Position numbers and translations under genes: made by a program | Source of the DNA: Anaerococcus ihuae | GTDB taxonomy: Bacteria; Bacillota; Clostridia; Tissierellales; Peptoniphilaceae | DNA length: 64,000 bases | Direction: 5' to 3' | Assembly: GCF_928368155.1 (NCBI RefSeq) | Contig: NZ_CAKMRU010000001.1 | Span: 502,001-566,000, forward strand | Part shown: positions 15,006-23,781 of the stretch, piece by piece | Layout: every line of letters starts with the position of its first letter | Position numbering within the stretch: position 1 is the first letter of the stretch | The notes under the pieces: model-generated | Told to the model about the DNA's origin: nothing | The model's database searches: none | Seen by the model: only the letters and a program-made list of their open reading frames with translations

Positions 15006-15716
15006 TTATATAATTTCAAAAACAAAATAGACAATTCCATATATTATTACTTGATGAAGAAGGTAAATTTTAAGAGAATTTTGTCCTATCTTTGCTAAAA
15101 TATTATTTTTTCCATATCTATTATAAAAATTTTTTTCAACTAATACTGTTCCAATAATATATCCACTAATATATGCAAAAAACCAAGGGATTATAGGAAA
15201 ATAATCTGTTGAGTGAAAAGATTTTGAAGGAAAACCTAAAATAAATAAATTTTTTTCATATAAAAAAGAATTTATTTCAATATCAAGAATTTTTTGGTTA
15301 GGAAAATTGTAAGTTAGAATGAATAATAGGATAAACATAAGCAATAATTTATTAGATATTTTCAAATATTTTTGAACAAAGGCAATTAATATCATTGATA
15401 ATCCAAGACTGTTTAAAACTCCAAATATTATCAGTTGATCTGGTACGAAAAAATATGTAATTAAGCTTATTAAAATTCCTAGTAAAGAAATTATTATTCC
15501 TCTTTGTAAATTTTTTCTCCAGTTTAGAAAATTTGAGCTTATTCCAGATATTAAGAAAAATGATATTGCTATTGATAGTTGCCATATTTTGTTGATATAA
15601 AAATTATTGTACCAATCTAAACTTTTATATAGGCTTATATCATAAAATAGATGAAATAAAACCATAGATATAATTGTAAAACCTCTGTACTTATCTAAAA
15701 TGTAATTTCTTTTCAT
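15006..15716 (-). CDS. DUF1624/heparan acetyltransferase-like membrane protein
   Basis: A 236-residue polytopic membrane protein with about seven hydrophobic helices. The N-terminus RNYILDKYRGFTIISMVLFH, followed by LFYD, is the signature of the DUF1624 or heparan-alpha-glucosaminide N-acetyltransferase-like family, distantly related to acyltransferase-3 proteins; the later YFPIIPWFFAYISGYIIG also fits. The RG and H residues near the first helix are the conserved ones. The substrate is unknown. Acylation of a cell-surface sugar would be the family-based guess. It is a single-gene unit with AAAGGA upstream of the start and the shared terminator behind. Confidence 0.8.
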   Translation of the reverse strand: MKRNYILDKYRGFTIISMVLFHLFYDISLYKSLDWYNNFYINKIWQLSIAISFFLISGISSNFLNWRKNLQRGIIISLLGILISLITYFFVPDQLIIFGVLNSLGLSMILIAFVQKYLKISNKLLLMFILLFILTYNFPNQKILDIEINSFLYEKNLFILGFPSKSFHSTDYFPIIPWFFAYISGYIIGTVLVEKNFYNRYGKNNILAKIGQNSLKIYLLHQVIIYGIVYFVFEII

Positions 15717-15748
15717 TTTTAATCCTTTATTTTTATATTCAATATTAT

Positions 15749-15776
15749 TTTACTTTATTTTTGAATATTATATAAT
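15749..15776 (+). promoter_or_regulatory. Promoter of folC
   Basis: TTTACT (15749-15754), a 16-bp spacer and a perfect TATAAT (15771-15776), then AAGAAAGAGGTAAAG before ATG 15801. Confidence 0.55.
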
Positions 15777-15800
15777 ATTTATGTTAAGAAAGAGGTAAAG

Positions 15801-17087
15801 ATGATTAAAGATAAAGATTATTATTTGGATTGGATATATCAAAGAGGAAATTCTGCTGGAAAAAGAAGAGATTTATCTGCTATAAAAGCTCTGCTTAATG
15901 AACTTGGTAACCCTCAAGACAAATTAAAAGTAATTCATATAGCTGGAACAAATGGCAAGGGTTCTACTGCAAATTTTATAGCTAATACTTTATCACTTAA
16001 AGTTAAATGTGGACTTTTCACTTCTCCATATATGGTTGAAATTAATGAAGAGATGAAAATAAATGGAATTTCAATAAGTGATGATGATTTTTTCACTTAT
16101 ATAGAAATGATTAAACCGATTTGTGAAAGGCTTGATGAAATTAATTTAAAAAATACTTATTTTGAAGTTATGACGGCTTTGATGTTTAAGTATTTTTATG
16201 ATAAAAAGGTGGATGTCTGTGTAGTTGAAACAGGTCTTGGTGGGACATTAGATTCAACAAACGTGGTTAAAAAACCTATAGCAAGTCTTATTACTACAAT
16301 TTCTATGGACCACACTAATATTTTGGGAAATACTATCGAAGAGATAGCCCAAAATAAGGCTGGGATAATAAAAGACAATGTTCCAGTATTTATTTATCCC
16401 CAAGATAAACCAGCTTTAGATATTATTTTAAAAGAAGCTAGAGTAAAAAATGCGAAAATATATGATTTTAAACTTGATGAAATTAAGATAAAAAATGAAA
16501 ATGAAAGTTTCAATGAATTTGATTTTAGATCATATAAAAATATAAAAACTTCATTAATTGGAAAAATTCAAATTTATAATGCCTGTAATGCTATAAATTT
16601 ATTGGATTATTTTAAGGATGAATATAATCTAGATGATAAAACTATTAAAAAAGGAATTTATGAAAGCACTAATCCTGGACGTCTACAAATAATTTCTAAA
16701 GATCCAAAAGTTTTGATTGATGGCAGTCACAACAAAGAATCAATTGATGTCCTAATAAATTCTTTAAAAAATTTTAAATATGACAAACTTATTGTTGGAT
16801 TTTCAGTTTTAAAGGATAAGGATTATAAGTATATTATTGAGAAACTATCACAGGAAGCTGATGAAATTGTTATAACCAGTATTGACAATCCTAGAGCTTT
16901 TGAAATCTGTGAACTTAAAGAAATTGTAAAAGAAAAAAATCCTAATGTTAAAGCCATTAAAGACAGAAAAAAAGCATATGAATATACAAAATCAAATGCA
17001 GGTTCTAATGATTTAGTTTTATGGTGCGGATCCTTGTACCTTGTTGGAGAGATTTTAAAATTTGAAAATACTTATAAAAATCTATAA
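15801..17087 (+). CDS. folC: Folylpolyglutamate synthase / dihydrofolate synthase
   Basis: FolC adds glutamate to dihydropteroate and to reduced folates, retaining them in the cell. The Mur-ligase-type ATP site HIAGTNGKGSTANF (near residue 47), the folate-binding block FTSPYMVEINEEMKING, the central VVETGLGGTLDSTNVV and SMDHTNILGNTIEEIAQNKAGIIK, and the C-terminal VLIDGSHN are all present. The length of 428 residues is normal. AGAAAGAGG precedes ATG 15801. It stands alone between its own promoter and a terminator. Confidence 0.95.
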   Translation: MIKDKDYYLDWIYQRGNSAGKRRDLSAIKALLNELGNPQDKLKVIHIAGTNGKGSTANFIANTLSLKVKCGLFTSPYMVEINEEMKINGISISDDDFFTYIEMIKPICERLDEINLKNTYFEVMTALMFKYFYDKKVDVCVVETGLGGTLDSTNVVKKPIASLITTISMDHTNILGNTIEEIAQNKAGIIKDNVPVFIYPQDKPALDIILKEARVKNAKIYDFKLDEIKIKNENESFNEFDFRSYKNIKTSLIGKIQIYNACNAINLLDYFKDEYNLDDKTIKKGIYESTNPGRLQIISKDPKVLIDGSHNKESIDVLINSLKNFKYDKLIVGFSVLKDKDYKYIIEKLSQEADEIVITSIDNPRAFEICELKEIVKEKNPNVKAIKDRKKAYEYTKSNAGSNDLVLWCGSLYLVGEILKFENTYKNL

Positions 17088-17097
17088 TAATTAATAA

Positions 17098-17131
17098 ATA
17101 CCAAATTTTTAAATTTAAATTTGGTATTTTT
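17098..17131 (+). terminator. Terminator after folC
   Basis: An 11-bp stem ATACCAAATTT/AAATTTGGTAT followed by TTTTT. Confidence 0.75.
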
Positions 17132-17152
17132 ATCTTACTTAAATGTAAGATA
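17131..17152. promoter_or_regulatory. Operator-like palindrome upstream of yfcC
   Basis: Perfect 8-bp arms TATCTTAC (17131-17138) and GTAAGATA (17145-17152) around TTAAAT. Two-fold symmetry of this size outside a terminator suggests a protein-binding site. No regulator can be named. It is followed by a second structured element at 17252-17277. Confidence 0.45.
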
Positions 17153-17251
17153 CGAGTATTTTAATTATTTGTATTATTTTTATTAAAAAGTATTAATAAA
17201 TATTAAAAACAGAAAATATAAAGTGATAAAATATTATATACAAAAATTACT

Positions 17252-17277
17252 CGCAAAAGTAGGGCGAACTTTTAGCG
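17252..17277. other. GC-rich hairpin in the yfcC upstream region
   Basis: CGC-AAAAGT (17252-17260) pairs with ACTTTT-GCG (17268-17277, one bulged A) around the loop AGGGCGA. It stands out from the AT-rich surroundings. It lies upstream of the nearest promoter, so it may be a DNA operator, or an RNA element if transcription begins further upstream. Confidence 0.4.
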
Positions 17278-17301
17278 TGATTATAATAAATTAATAAATT
17301 A

Positions 17302-17330
17302 TTGACAATATAGTCGAAAAAAAGTATGTT
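17302..17330 (+). promoter_or_regulatory. Promoter of yfcC-pepT-pepD
   Basis: TTGACA (17302-17307), a 17-bp spacer and TATGTT (17325-17330). The start point would leave a leader of only about 12 nt carrying the GGAGG ribosome site. Confidence 0.55.
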
Positions 17331-17348
17331 TGTATTTGGAGGTAGTAT

Positions 17349-18878
17349 ATGAATAATATATTTAATAAAAAAAAGAAAAAGAAAGTTAAATTTCCTTCAG
17401 CTTTTACTGTTTTATTTATTGTATTGGTATTAGCTGCAATTTTAACTTATATAGTTCCAGCAGGATCTTATGATAGGTTAGAGTATAATAAGGAAGAAAA
17501 TGTATTCCTTAAAACAGGAATTGATGGTGAAGAAGAAAAGCTTCCTGCAAAACAAGAAACTTTGGACGATTTAAAAATTACAGTTCCACTTAAAAGTTTT
17601 GTTAAGGAAGATATAAAAAAACCTGTTGCTATACCAGGATCTTACCATAAACTTGACCAACATCCTCAAGGATTTTTGAAAGTTGCTAGGGCTCCAATAG
17701 ATGGAATAGCAGATTCTATAGGAATTATTGTTTTTGTTTTAATTCTTGGTGGTTGTATTGGTGTTTTAAATAAGACTGGTACTTTTGATGCTGGAATTGC
17801 TGCTTTATCTAAACTTACTAAGGGAAAAGAATTTTTAATGGTTGCAATTTTATCTAGTATTGTTGCTCTTGGTGGAACAACATTTGGAATGGCTGAAGAA
17901 ACTATAGCCTTTTATCCAATTTTGTTGCCAATATTTTTAGCATCTGGATTTGATGCCATTGTAACTATTGCTGCAATTTATATGGGTTCATCAATTGGTA
18001 CAATGTTTTCAACAACAAATGCTTTTTCAGTTGTAGTTGCATCAAATGCAGCCGGAATTTCTTTTAAAGAAGGTATGGGAATAAGAATTATAAGTTTAAT
18101 TTTAGCTCAAGCTATTACACTTTGGTACATTTACAGATATTCTAAAAAAGTGAAGGAAGACCCTTCAAAATCAATAATAGCTGAAGATATGCCAAGAATT
18201 AAAGAACAATATCTAAAAGGATATGACCCTGAAAATGTTGCTCCATTTAATTTTAGAAGAATAGCCATGCTTGTAGTATTTATGCTTGCATTTCCAGTTA
18301 TGATTTATGGTGTTATGAATCTTGATTGGTGGTTTGAGGAAATGTCAACCTTATTTTTGATTGTAGGAATATTATTAATAATTTTATCAGGCCTACCAGA
18401 GCAAGAAGCCGTTGGATCATTTCTAGATGGTTCTGCTGATTTGGTTTCAGTTGCATTAATTATTGGAGTTGCTAGAGGAATAAATATAATACTAGACGAT
18501 GGAATGATTTCTGATACAATGTTATATAATGCATCAAACATAATTAGTGGAATTAATGGTGTATTATTCTCATCAGTACAAATGATTCTATTCTCATTCC
18601 TTGGTATATTTATCCCATCATCATCAGGACTTGCAACCTTATCAATGCCAATTATTGCTCCACTTGCAGATACAGTTTCCCTTGGAAGAGATGTTGTAGT
18701 TTCAGCTTACAATTTCGGTCAAGGTTGGATGGCAATAATTGCACCAACGGGATTAATTTTGGCGACTTTGGAGATGGTAGATGTTTCATATAATAAATGG
18801 GTTAAATTTATTGCACCATTGATGGGAATATTATTAGTTCTAGCTATAGTTATGTTAGGAATTCAAACTGTAATATAA
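17349..18878 (+). CDS. YfcC-family membrane transporter
   Basis: A 509-residue secondary transporter with a lysine-rich cytosolic N-terminus (KKKKKKVKFPSAFTVLF) and about 11-12 hydrophobic helices. VPAGSYDRLEY after the first helix, GGTTFGMAEETIAFYPILLP, and FIPSSSGLATLSMPIIAPLAD are recognisable YfcC/ArcD-related blocks; similar proteins exchange basic amino acids or take up peptides or carboxylates. Two M20 peptidases follow at 12 bp and 0 bp. I therefore infer import of a dipeptide or amino acid in a peptide-utilisation operon; the substrate is not determined by the sequence. Confidence 0.88.
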   Translation: MNNIFNKKKKKKVKFPSAFTVLFIVLVLAAILTYIVPAGSYDRLEYNKEENVFLKTGIDGEEEKLPAKQETLDDLKITVPLKSFVKEDIKKPVAIPGSYHKLDQHPQGFLKVARAPIDGIADSIGIIVFVLILGGCIGVLNKTGTFDAGIAALSKLTKGKEFLMVAILSSIVALGGTTFGMAEETIAFYPILLPIFLASGFDAIVTIAAIYMGSSIGTMFSTTNAFSVVVASNAAGISFKEGMGIRIISLILAQAITLWYIYRYSKKVKEDPSKSIIAEDMPRIKEQYLKGYDPENVAPFNFRRIAMLVVFMLAFPVMIYGVMNLDWWFEEMSTLFLIVGILLIILSGLPEQEAVGSFLDGSADLVSVALIIGVARGINIILDDGMISDTMLYNASNIISGINGVLFSSVQMILFSFLGIFIPSSSGLATLSMPIIAPLADTVSLGRDVVVSAYNFGQGWMAIIAPTGLILATLEMVDVSYNKWVKFIAPLMGILLVLAIVMLGIQTVI

Positions 18879-18890
18879 GGATGGAAAAAT

Positions 18891-20102
18891 ATGTTAGATA
18901 AATTTTTAAAATATGTGAAATACGATACCCAAAGTGATGACAAAAACGAATCTTGTCCTTCAACACCAGGACAAATTGAACTTGCAAAAGTTATAGTTGA
19001 AGATTTAAAAAATCTTGGCATAGATAATGCACATGTAGATGAAAATGGATATGTTTATGCTTCTATAGAAGGAACAGTAAAAGATGTTCCTACAATTGGT
19101 TTTATTTCTCACATGGATACAGCTCTTGAAATTAGTGGGAAAAATGTAAATCCACAAATAATTGACTCATATGAAGGTGGGGACATAATTTTAAATGATA
19201 AATATAAATTGAGTGAAGATGAATATCCGTTTTTAAAAGAACTAATTGGACATAAGTTAGTTACAACTGATGGAACAACTTTGCTTGGTGCTGATGATAA
19301 AGCTGGTATTGCTATAATTATGGAAATAGCAAAATATTTCATGGAAAATAGAGATTTAAAATTTGGAGATATAAAAATAGGCTTTACTCCAGATGAAGAA
19401 ATCGGTAGAGGAGCAGATTTATTTGATGTAGAAAAATTTGGAGCTGACTTCGCTTATACAATTGATGGTGGACCAGTTGCAGAGTTAGAATATGAAAATT
19501 TTAATGCAGCAACAGCAAAAATCCACATAGAAGGAAAATCAGTTCACCCAGGTTCTGCAAAAAATGTATTAATTAATGCACTTTTACTTGGACAAGAATT
19601 AAACTCAATGCTACCAGTAAATGAAAGACCAGAATATTCAGAAGGATATGAAGGATTTTTCATGTTAGATGAAATAAATGGAACTTCTGCAGAAGTTGAT
19701 ATAGTATATCTAATTAGAGATTTTTTCACAGATTCATTTAATGAAAAGAAAAAAATTCTCCAAGACATAGTAGATTTTCTAAATAAAAAATATGGACAAA
19801 GAATTGAATTAGAAATTACAGATTCTTATTATAATATGAAAGAAAAAATTAAACCTCGTATGGAAATTGTTGAACTGGCTAAAAAATCAATCAAAAAAGC
19901 CGGCATGGATCCAATTGTAAAACCAATAAGAGGTGGTACTGATGGAGCAAGTCTTTCCTATAAGGGTCTTCCTACACCAAATTTATTTACAGGAGGATAT
20001 AATTTCCATGGAAGGTACGAACTTCTTTCAGTAGATATAATGGAAAAATCTTTTGAAGTTTTGAAAAATATTGTACAATTAAATGCAGAGGAGGGGAAAT
20101 AA
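18891..20102 (+). CDS. pepT: Peptidase T (tripeptide aminopeptidase)
   Basis: PepT removes the N-terminal residue from tripeptides using two zinc ions. M20B-type ligand motifs are visible: SHMDTALE (first metal histidine and aspartate), TLLGADDKAGIAIIME (bridging aspartate) and FTPDEEIGRGAD (catalytic Glu and metal Glu). IRGGTDGASLSYKGLPTPN near the C-terminus is characteristic. The length of 403 residues is standard and no signal peptide is present, so it acts in the cytoplasm. The stop codon overlaps the pepD start by one base. Confidence 0.95.
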   Translation: MLDKFLKYVKYDTQSDDKNESCPSTPGQIELAKVIVEDLKNLGIDNAHVDENGYVYASIEGTVKDVPTIGFISHMDTALEISGKNVNPQIIDSYEGGDIILNDKYKLSEDEYPFLKELIGHKLVTTDGTTLLGADDKAGIAIIMEIAKYFMENRDLKFGDIKIGFTPDEEIGRGADLFDVEKFGADFAYTIDGGPVAELEYENFNAATAKIHIEGKSVHPGSAKNVLINALLLGQELNSMLPVNERPEYSEGYEGFFMLDEINGTSAEVDIVYLIRDFFTDSFNEKKKILQDIVDFLNKKYGQRIELEITDSYYNMKEKIKPRMEIVELAKKSIKKAGMDPIVKPIRGGTDGASLSYKGLPTPNLFTGGYNFHGRYELLSVDIMEKSFEVLKNIVQLNAEEGK

Positions 20103-21502
20103 TGGAAAAATTACAACCACAAAGAGTATTTTATTACTTTAAAAAATTAATGGACATCCCTAGACCAAGTTTTCACGAAAAAGAAGTTTCAGACTTTCTA
20201 GTAAAAACAGGCAAAGAATTAAATCTTGAAACTTACCAAGATGAAAATCTAAATGTAATTTTAAAAAGAAAAGCATCAAAAGGATACGAGAACGCACCAA
20301 AGGTAATTTTACAAGGACATATGGACATGGTTGCATCAAAAACTGACGATTCAGACCATGATTTCTTAAAAGATCCAATAAAACCTATACTTGATGGAAA
20401 ATATTTAACAGCTGATAAGACAACACTTGGAGCTGATAACGGAATTGCAGTTGCAATGGGATTGAGCTTGCTTGAAGATGAAAACTATGTTGGACCACAA
20501 ATTGAATTATTGGTAACAACAGAAGAAGAAACATCTATGGCAGGAGCTTTGAATTTAGCTGGAGATATTCTTGAAGGTGAATATTTAATAAATATTGACT
20601 CAGAAGAAGAAGGAGTCCTAACAGTTGGATCAGCTGGAGGAATTACATTCTTTATTTCTGAAAAAATCGGAAAAGAAGAAGACAAAGATGGATTTGAAAT
20701 AAAAGTATCAGGCCTTCTTGGTGGTCACTCAGGAATGGACATCAACGATAATAGAGGAAATGCTATAAAAATTTTCGCACATATTTTGGATAATTTGAAT
20801 TCAGATATAACAATAGGAGAATTTACAAGCGGTAGTCTTGATAATATTATTCCATCATCAGGAAGTGTAAAAGTTTACGGAGCAAAAGTCGAAGAATTAG
20901 AAGAAGCAAAGAAAAATGCTTTGGCTAAATTTAAAGATGTAAAAGGTGAATTAAAAATTGAAATAAGTGAAGCTAGCGGAAAGAGCTATTCAAAAGAATT
21001 ATCAGAAAAAATAATTAAAATGATAGCAAATGTTGCTTGTGGAACAAACACAATGATGAAAGATGGGGTTACTGTAGAATCTTCAGATAACTTAGCTTTA
21101 ATAAAAGAAGAAGATGGATTTGTAAAAAGTGAAATTTCATTAAGATCATCAGAAAATCATGTCCTAGAAGAATTATCAGATAGGATAAAGAAAACACTTG
21201 AAGACTTAAATATAAACTATACTATAGATTCAATTTATCCAGGTTGGGAATACAAAGAAGACTCAAAATTAAGACCACTCGCTCAAAAAGTTTACAAAGA
21301 TTTTGAAGGAAAAGAATTTGACACAATAGTAATTCACGCTGGACTAGAATGCGGTGCATTTTACGAAAAATATCCAAATTTAGATATAATTTCAATAGGA
21401 CCAAATATAACAGGAGCACATTCACCAGAAGAAAAAGTTGAAATAGAATCAGTACAAAGAGTTTATGCATATTTAAAAGAATTACTAAAAGAAATTAAAT
21501 AA
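20102..21502 (+). CDS. pepD: Aminoacyl-histidine dipeptidase (PepD-like, M20C)
   Basis: A cytosolic beta-Ala-His or Xaa-His dipeptidase of 466 residues. The zinc-site motifs are intact: LQGHMDMVAS (His and Asp), LGADNGIAVAMGL (bridging Asp), TTEEETSMAGA (Glu pair) and the C-terminal GAHSPEEKVEIES (His). The lid-domain block GLLGGHSGMDINDNRGNA is also present. It follows pepT without a gap and ends at a strong terminator, making the third gene of the peptide operon. The intact site contrasts with the degenerate relative at 45285-46688. Confidence 0.94.
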   Translation: MEKLQPQRVFYYFKKLMDIPRPSFHEKEVSDFLVKTGKELNLETYQDENLNVILKRKASKGYENAPKVILQGHMDMVASKTDDSDHDFLKDPIKPILDGKYLTADKTTLGADNGIAVAMGLSLLEDENYVGPQIELLVTTEEETSMAGALNLAGDILEGEYLINIDSEEEGVLTVGSAGGITFFISEKIGKEEDKDGFEIKVSGLLGGHSGMDINDNRGNAIKIFAHILDNLNSDITIGEFTSGSLDNIIPSSGSVKVYGAKVEELEEAKKNALAKFKDVKGELKIEISEASGKSYSKELSEKIIKMIANVACGTNTMMKDGVTVESSDNLALIKEEDGFVKSEISLRSSENHVLEELSDRIKKTLEDLNINYTIDSIYPGWEYKEDSKLRPLAQKVYKDFEGKEFDTIVIHAGLECGAFYEKYPNLDIISIGPNITGAHSPEEKVEIESVQRVYAYLKELLKEIK

Positions 21503-21520
21503 GCTAGTAAAAATAATTTA

Positions 21521-21571
21521 AAAAGATGATGTTGGAAATAGATAAAACTATTTTACACATCATCTTTTTTA
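21521..21571 (+). terminator. Terminator of the peptidase operon
   Basis: A perfect 12-bp stem AAAAGATGATGT (21521-21532) and ACATCATCTTTT (21557-21568) followed by T. Confidence 0.9.
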
Positions 21572-21572
21572 T

Positions 21573-21909
21573 AATCTTTTAGTAAATATTTATTATATTT
21601 TTGTAGATTTTTAAAAGTAAGACTAATTATAAATATTTCAGGTTATCTTGAGTATTAAAAATTTAATAACAATTTGTTGTTTTTAGATTATATCAGAAAA
21701 AATTAATGCCATTACAAAACAGAAAATTATATTTGGCAAATTGTATAAAAATCTAGCAAATATTAGGGATAATATGAAAAAATATATATAAAAAACAAAG
21801 ACTAAACACAATCTTCACTTTAAAAGGTTTCACGGATAGTGATTAATCTCTGTTTATTGAAATATACTATAGGTTTGTATAAATACAAATATTAGATAAA
21901 TATGAAAGA
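21573..21909. other. Gene-free AT-rich stretch
   Basis: No credible reading frame, RNA gene or promoter is visible, apart from an arm TATACTATA (21864-21872) that could pair with the palindrome TATAGTATACTATA at 21968-21981 beyond the next element. Confidence 0.4.
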
Positions 21910-21963
21910 AATAGAGGCTCTAGCTGGCCCTCCACAAATGCGGAAGGTAGAAGAGCCTCTATT
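21910..21963. repeat. Long structured palindrome 1
   Basis: AATAGAGGCTCT (21910-21921) and AGAGCCTCTATT (21952-21963) form a perfect 12-bp stem. The 30-nt interior contains CCCTCC and GGAAGG, which can pair around ACAAATGC. The minus strand carries TTTCTTT behind it, so it could end a minus-strand RNA. The ends GGCTCTTCTACC resemble the GGCTCTT termini of ISL3-family elements, so a relic of such an element is possible; no transposase is near. Confidence 0.45.
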
Positions 21964-21996
21964 AAATTATAGTATACTATAAGTATTTAAAAATCA

Positions 21997-22059
21997 AACA
22001 AAGCACATGGCGCAACCCAAAGAAAAATTCTTTTAAGGGGGTCACGTATGTGCTTTGTT
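21997..22059. repeat. Long structured palindrome 2
   Basis: AACAAAGCACAT (21997-22008) and ATGTGCTTTGTT (22048-22059) form a perfect 12-bp stem. An inner stem pairs ACCC-AAAGAA (22015-22024) with TTCTTTT-AAGGGGGT (22028-22042). The organisation, a perfect outer arm, a GC-richer interior and no reading frame, matches palindrome 1, which lies only 34 bp away. A structured RNA, a miniature mobile element or a two-way terminator are all possible. Confidence 0.45.
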
Positions 22060-22106
22060 ATTGTAAATAATATAATATAAAATTCAAAATAAATCAATAT
22101 TTTATT

Positions 22107-22139
22107 AGAAAAAAATAAAACCTTGAAAAATCAAGGTTT
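22107..22139 (-). terminator. tmRNA terminator
   Basis: On the minus strand AAACCTTGA, a 4-nt loop and TCAAGGTTT form a 9-bp stem (22139-22118), followed by a T run (22117-22107) about 10 nt behind the tmRNA CCA end. Confidence 0.85.
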
Positions 22140-22149
22140 AAAATGTATA

Positions 22150-22504
22150 TGGTGGAGATGACGGGATTTGAACCCGTGTCCGCACAAGTTTTAATAAAAG
22201 CATCTACAAGTTTAGTAAGTATTTAAATTTCATCTAGCACTTATCTACTTACAAATAACTTACTAGACTAGCTTCATAATACTAAATACACTCAAAGCTT
22301 TGTGCATTAGTTGCCACATAAATTATGAAACAAATAACGACTATTGTGGCCTAATCGTTATTTGCTGCTTGCCTAAATTAGGCAGCTAATGCGAATTGTC
22401 TTTCGCTATTATTGTTTGCATTTATATTTAATTTTCAATTTTACGAATTGATAAACGACTTGCAGCTTAAATCTTAACAAGCACGTCGAAACCAAAACAT
22501 CCCC
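22150..22504 (-). ncRNA. ssrA: tmRNA (SsrA)
   Basis: tmRNA rescues stalled ribosomes and tags the unfinished protein. The 5' end GGGGATG (22504-22498) pairs with CATCTCC near the 3' end to form the alanine-tRNA-like acceptor stem, and the 3' ACCA is encoded. The conserved TTGGTTTCGACG follows the 5' stem, and a T-arm GGGTTCAAATCCC stands before the 3' end. The tag frame (22419-22378) reads ANNNSERQFALAA then TAA, with the GCA resume codon and the typical ALAA degradation end. The length is 355 nt. Confidence 0.97.
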
Positions 22505-22519
22505 ATAAGCAATGATAAT

Positions 22520-22547
22520 ATTATACTAAATTTTATTTTTATGTCAA
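22520..22547 (-). promoter_or_regulatory. tmRNA promoter
   Basis: On the minus strand a perfect TTGACA (22547-22542) and a perfect TATAAT (22525-22520) are 16 bp apart. Transcription would begin about 8 nt before the mature 5' end. Confidence 0.8.
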
Positions 22548-22646
22548 AATTCATTAAAGGTTTTTAAGTGAATTAAATTTTAATTTTTTGGGTATTATTA
22601 TATCAAGTCATTCAGATTAAAAAATCTTGAAAAGATAGGAGGACTT

Positions 22647-23780
22647 ATGAGAAATAATAATAAAATTGCAGCTATGCTTCTTGCTGGTGGTCAAGGATCT
22701 AGGTTGAAAGCTTTAACAAAGGAAATGGCAAAACCAGTTGTTCCATTTGGTGGAAAATATAAAATAATTGATTTTGCTTTATCAAATGCAACAAATTCTG
22801 AAATTAGAGATATTGGTGTACTTACTCAATATAAACCACAATTATTAAATAAGCACTTAGGTATTGGTGCTGCTTGGGATTATGATAGAAATTTTGGTGG
22901 TCTAAGAATTTTAACTCCATACTATACTGAAGAAGGTGGAAAATGGTTTGAAGGAACTGCTGGGGCAATTTTTGTAAATATCAATTATCTTGATAGTATT
23001 GATCCTGAATATGTTCTTATTCTTTCAGGAGATCATATTTATAAGATGGATTATACGAAGCTTCTTGATGAACATATGGAAAAAGGTGCTGATGCAACTA
23101 TTGCTGTTATGGAAGTTGATTGGGATGAGGCATCAAGATTTGGAATAATGAATACTGATGATGAAGGAAAGATTGTAGAATTTGAGGAAAAACCTGAAAA
23201 TCCTAAATCAAATCTTGCTTCTATGGGAATTTATATCTTCAATTGGAAAGTATTGAGAGAGGCTTTGATTGAAGATCACAAAAATTCTGAATCCACAAAT
23301 GATTTTGGTCATGATATTATTCCTTACTTATTAAATAATAATAGAAATTTATTTGTTTATAAATTTGATGGATATTGGAAAGATGTTGGTACAGTTAAGT
23401 CTTATTGGCAAGCAAATCTTGACTTGATTGATCCTGAGAACCCACTAAATATTCATGATGATTCTTGGAAAATATATACAACTGCTCTGAACTTGCCTCC
23501 TCATAGGGTTGGAAGTCATGGTGCCTTAAATGATGCATTAATAAATGAAGGTTGTATTATTGATGGAGAGGTAAATAATTCTGTATTGTTCTCAAATGTA
23601 AAAATTGAAGAAAATGCTTGTGTAAATAATTGCGTAATTTTATCTGGTGTTACTATAAAAGAGGGAGTAAAGGTATATAATTGTGTAATTACTGAGAATA
23701 TGGAAATAAATGAAAATATTGGAGATAAAAACTCTACAACAGTTTATCTTGTAAGTAAAGATGGTATAGAGGAGGATTAG
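22647..23780 (+). CDS. glgC: Glucose-1-phosphate adenylyltransferase, catalytic subunit GlgC
   Basis: GlgC makes ADP-glucose, the activated sugar for glycogen. The nucleotidyltransferase loop [20 protein letters not shown] near the N-terminus, the conserved [12 protein letters not shown] and the sugar-phosphate block [11 protein letters not shown] are intact; the C-terminal third is a left-handed beta-helix with hexapeptide-like repeats ([20 protein letters not shown]). Length is 377 residues. ATAGGAGG precedes ATG 22647. It is the first gene of the glycogen cluster, 1 bp before glgD; I could not find a clear promoter. Confidence 0.96.
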   Translation: MRNNNKIAAMLLAGGQGSRLKALTKEMAKPVVPFGGKYKIIDFALSNATNSEIRDIGVLTQYKPQLLNKHLGIGAAWDYDRNFGGLRILTPYYTEEGGKWFEGTAGAIFVNINYLDSIDPEYVLILSGDHIYKMDYTKLLDEHMEKGADATIAVMEVDWDEASRFGIMNTDDEGKIVEFEEKPENPKSNLASMGIYIFNWKVLREALIEDHKNSESTNDFGHDIIPYLLNNNRNLFVYKFDGYWKDVGTVKSYWQANLDLIDPENPLNIHDDSWKIYTTALNLPPHRVGSHGALNDALINEGCIIDGEVNNSVLFSNVKIEENACVNNCVILSGVTIKEGVKVYNCVITENMEINENIGDKNSTTVYLVSKDGIEED

Positions 23781-23781
23781 T

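Noticed and set aside
15352-15585. Minus-strand frame of 77 codons inside the DUF1624 gene
   Set aside because: Shadow of the membrane-protein gene in another frame; no ribosome site.
21910-21963. Signal recognition particle RNA
   Set aside because: CGGAAGG is reminiscent of the SRP tetraloop, but the required GGAAGGAAGCAG-type asymmetric loop is absent and the stem next to the GGAA does not close.
21997-22059. Second terminator for pepD
   Set aside because: pepD already ends at a strong terminator at 21521-21571, and this stem has no T run on the plus strand.
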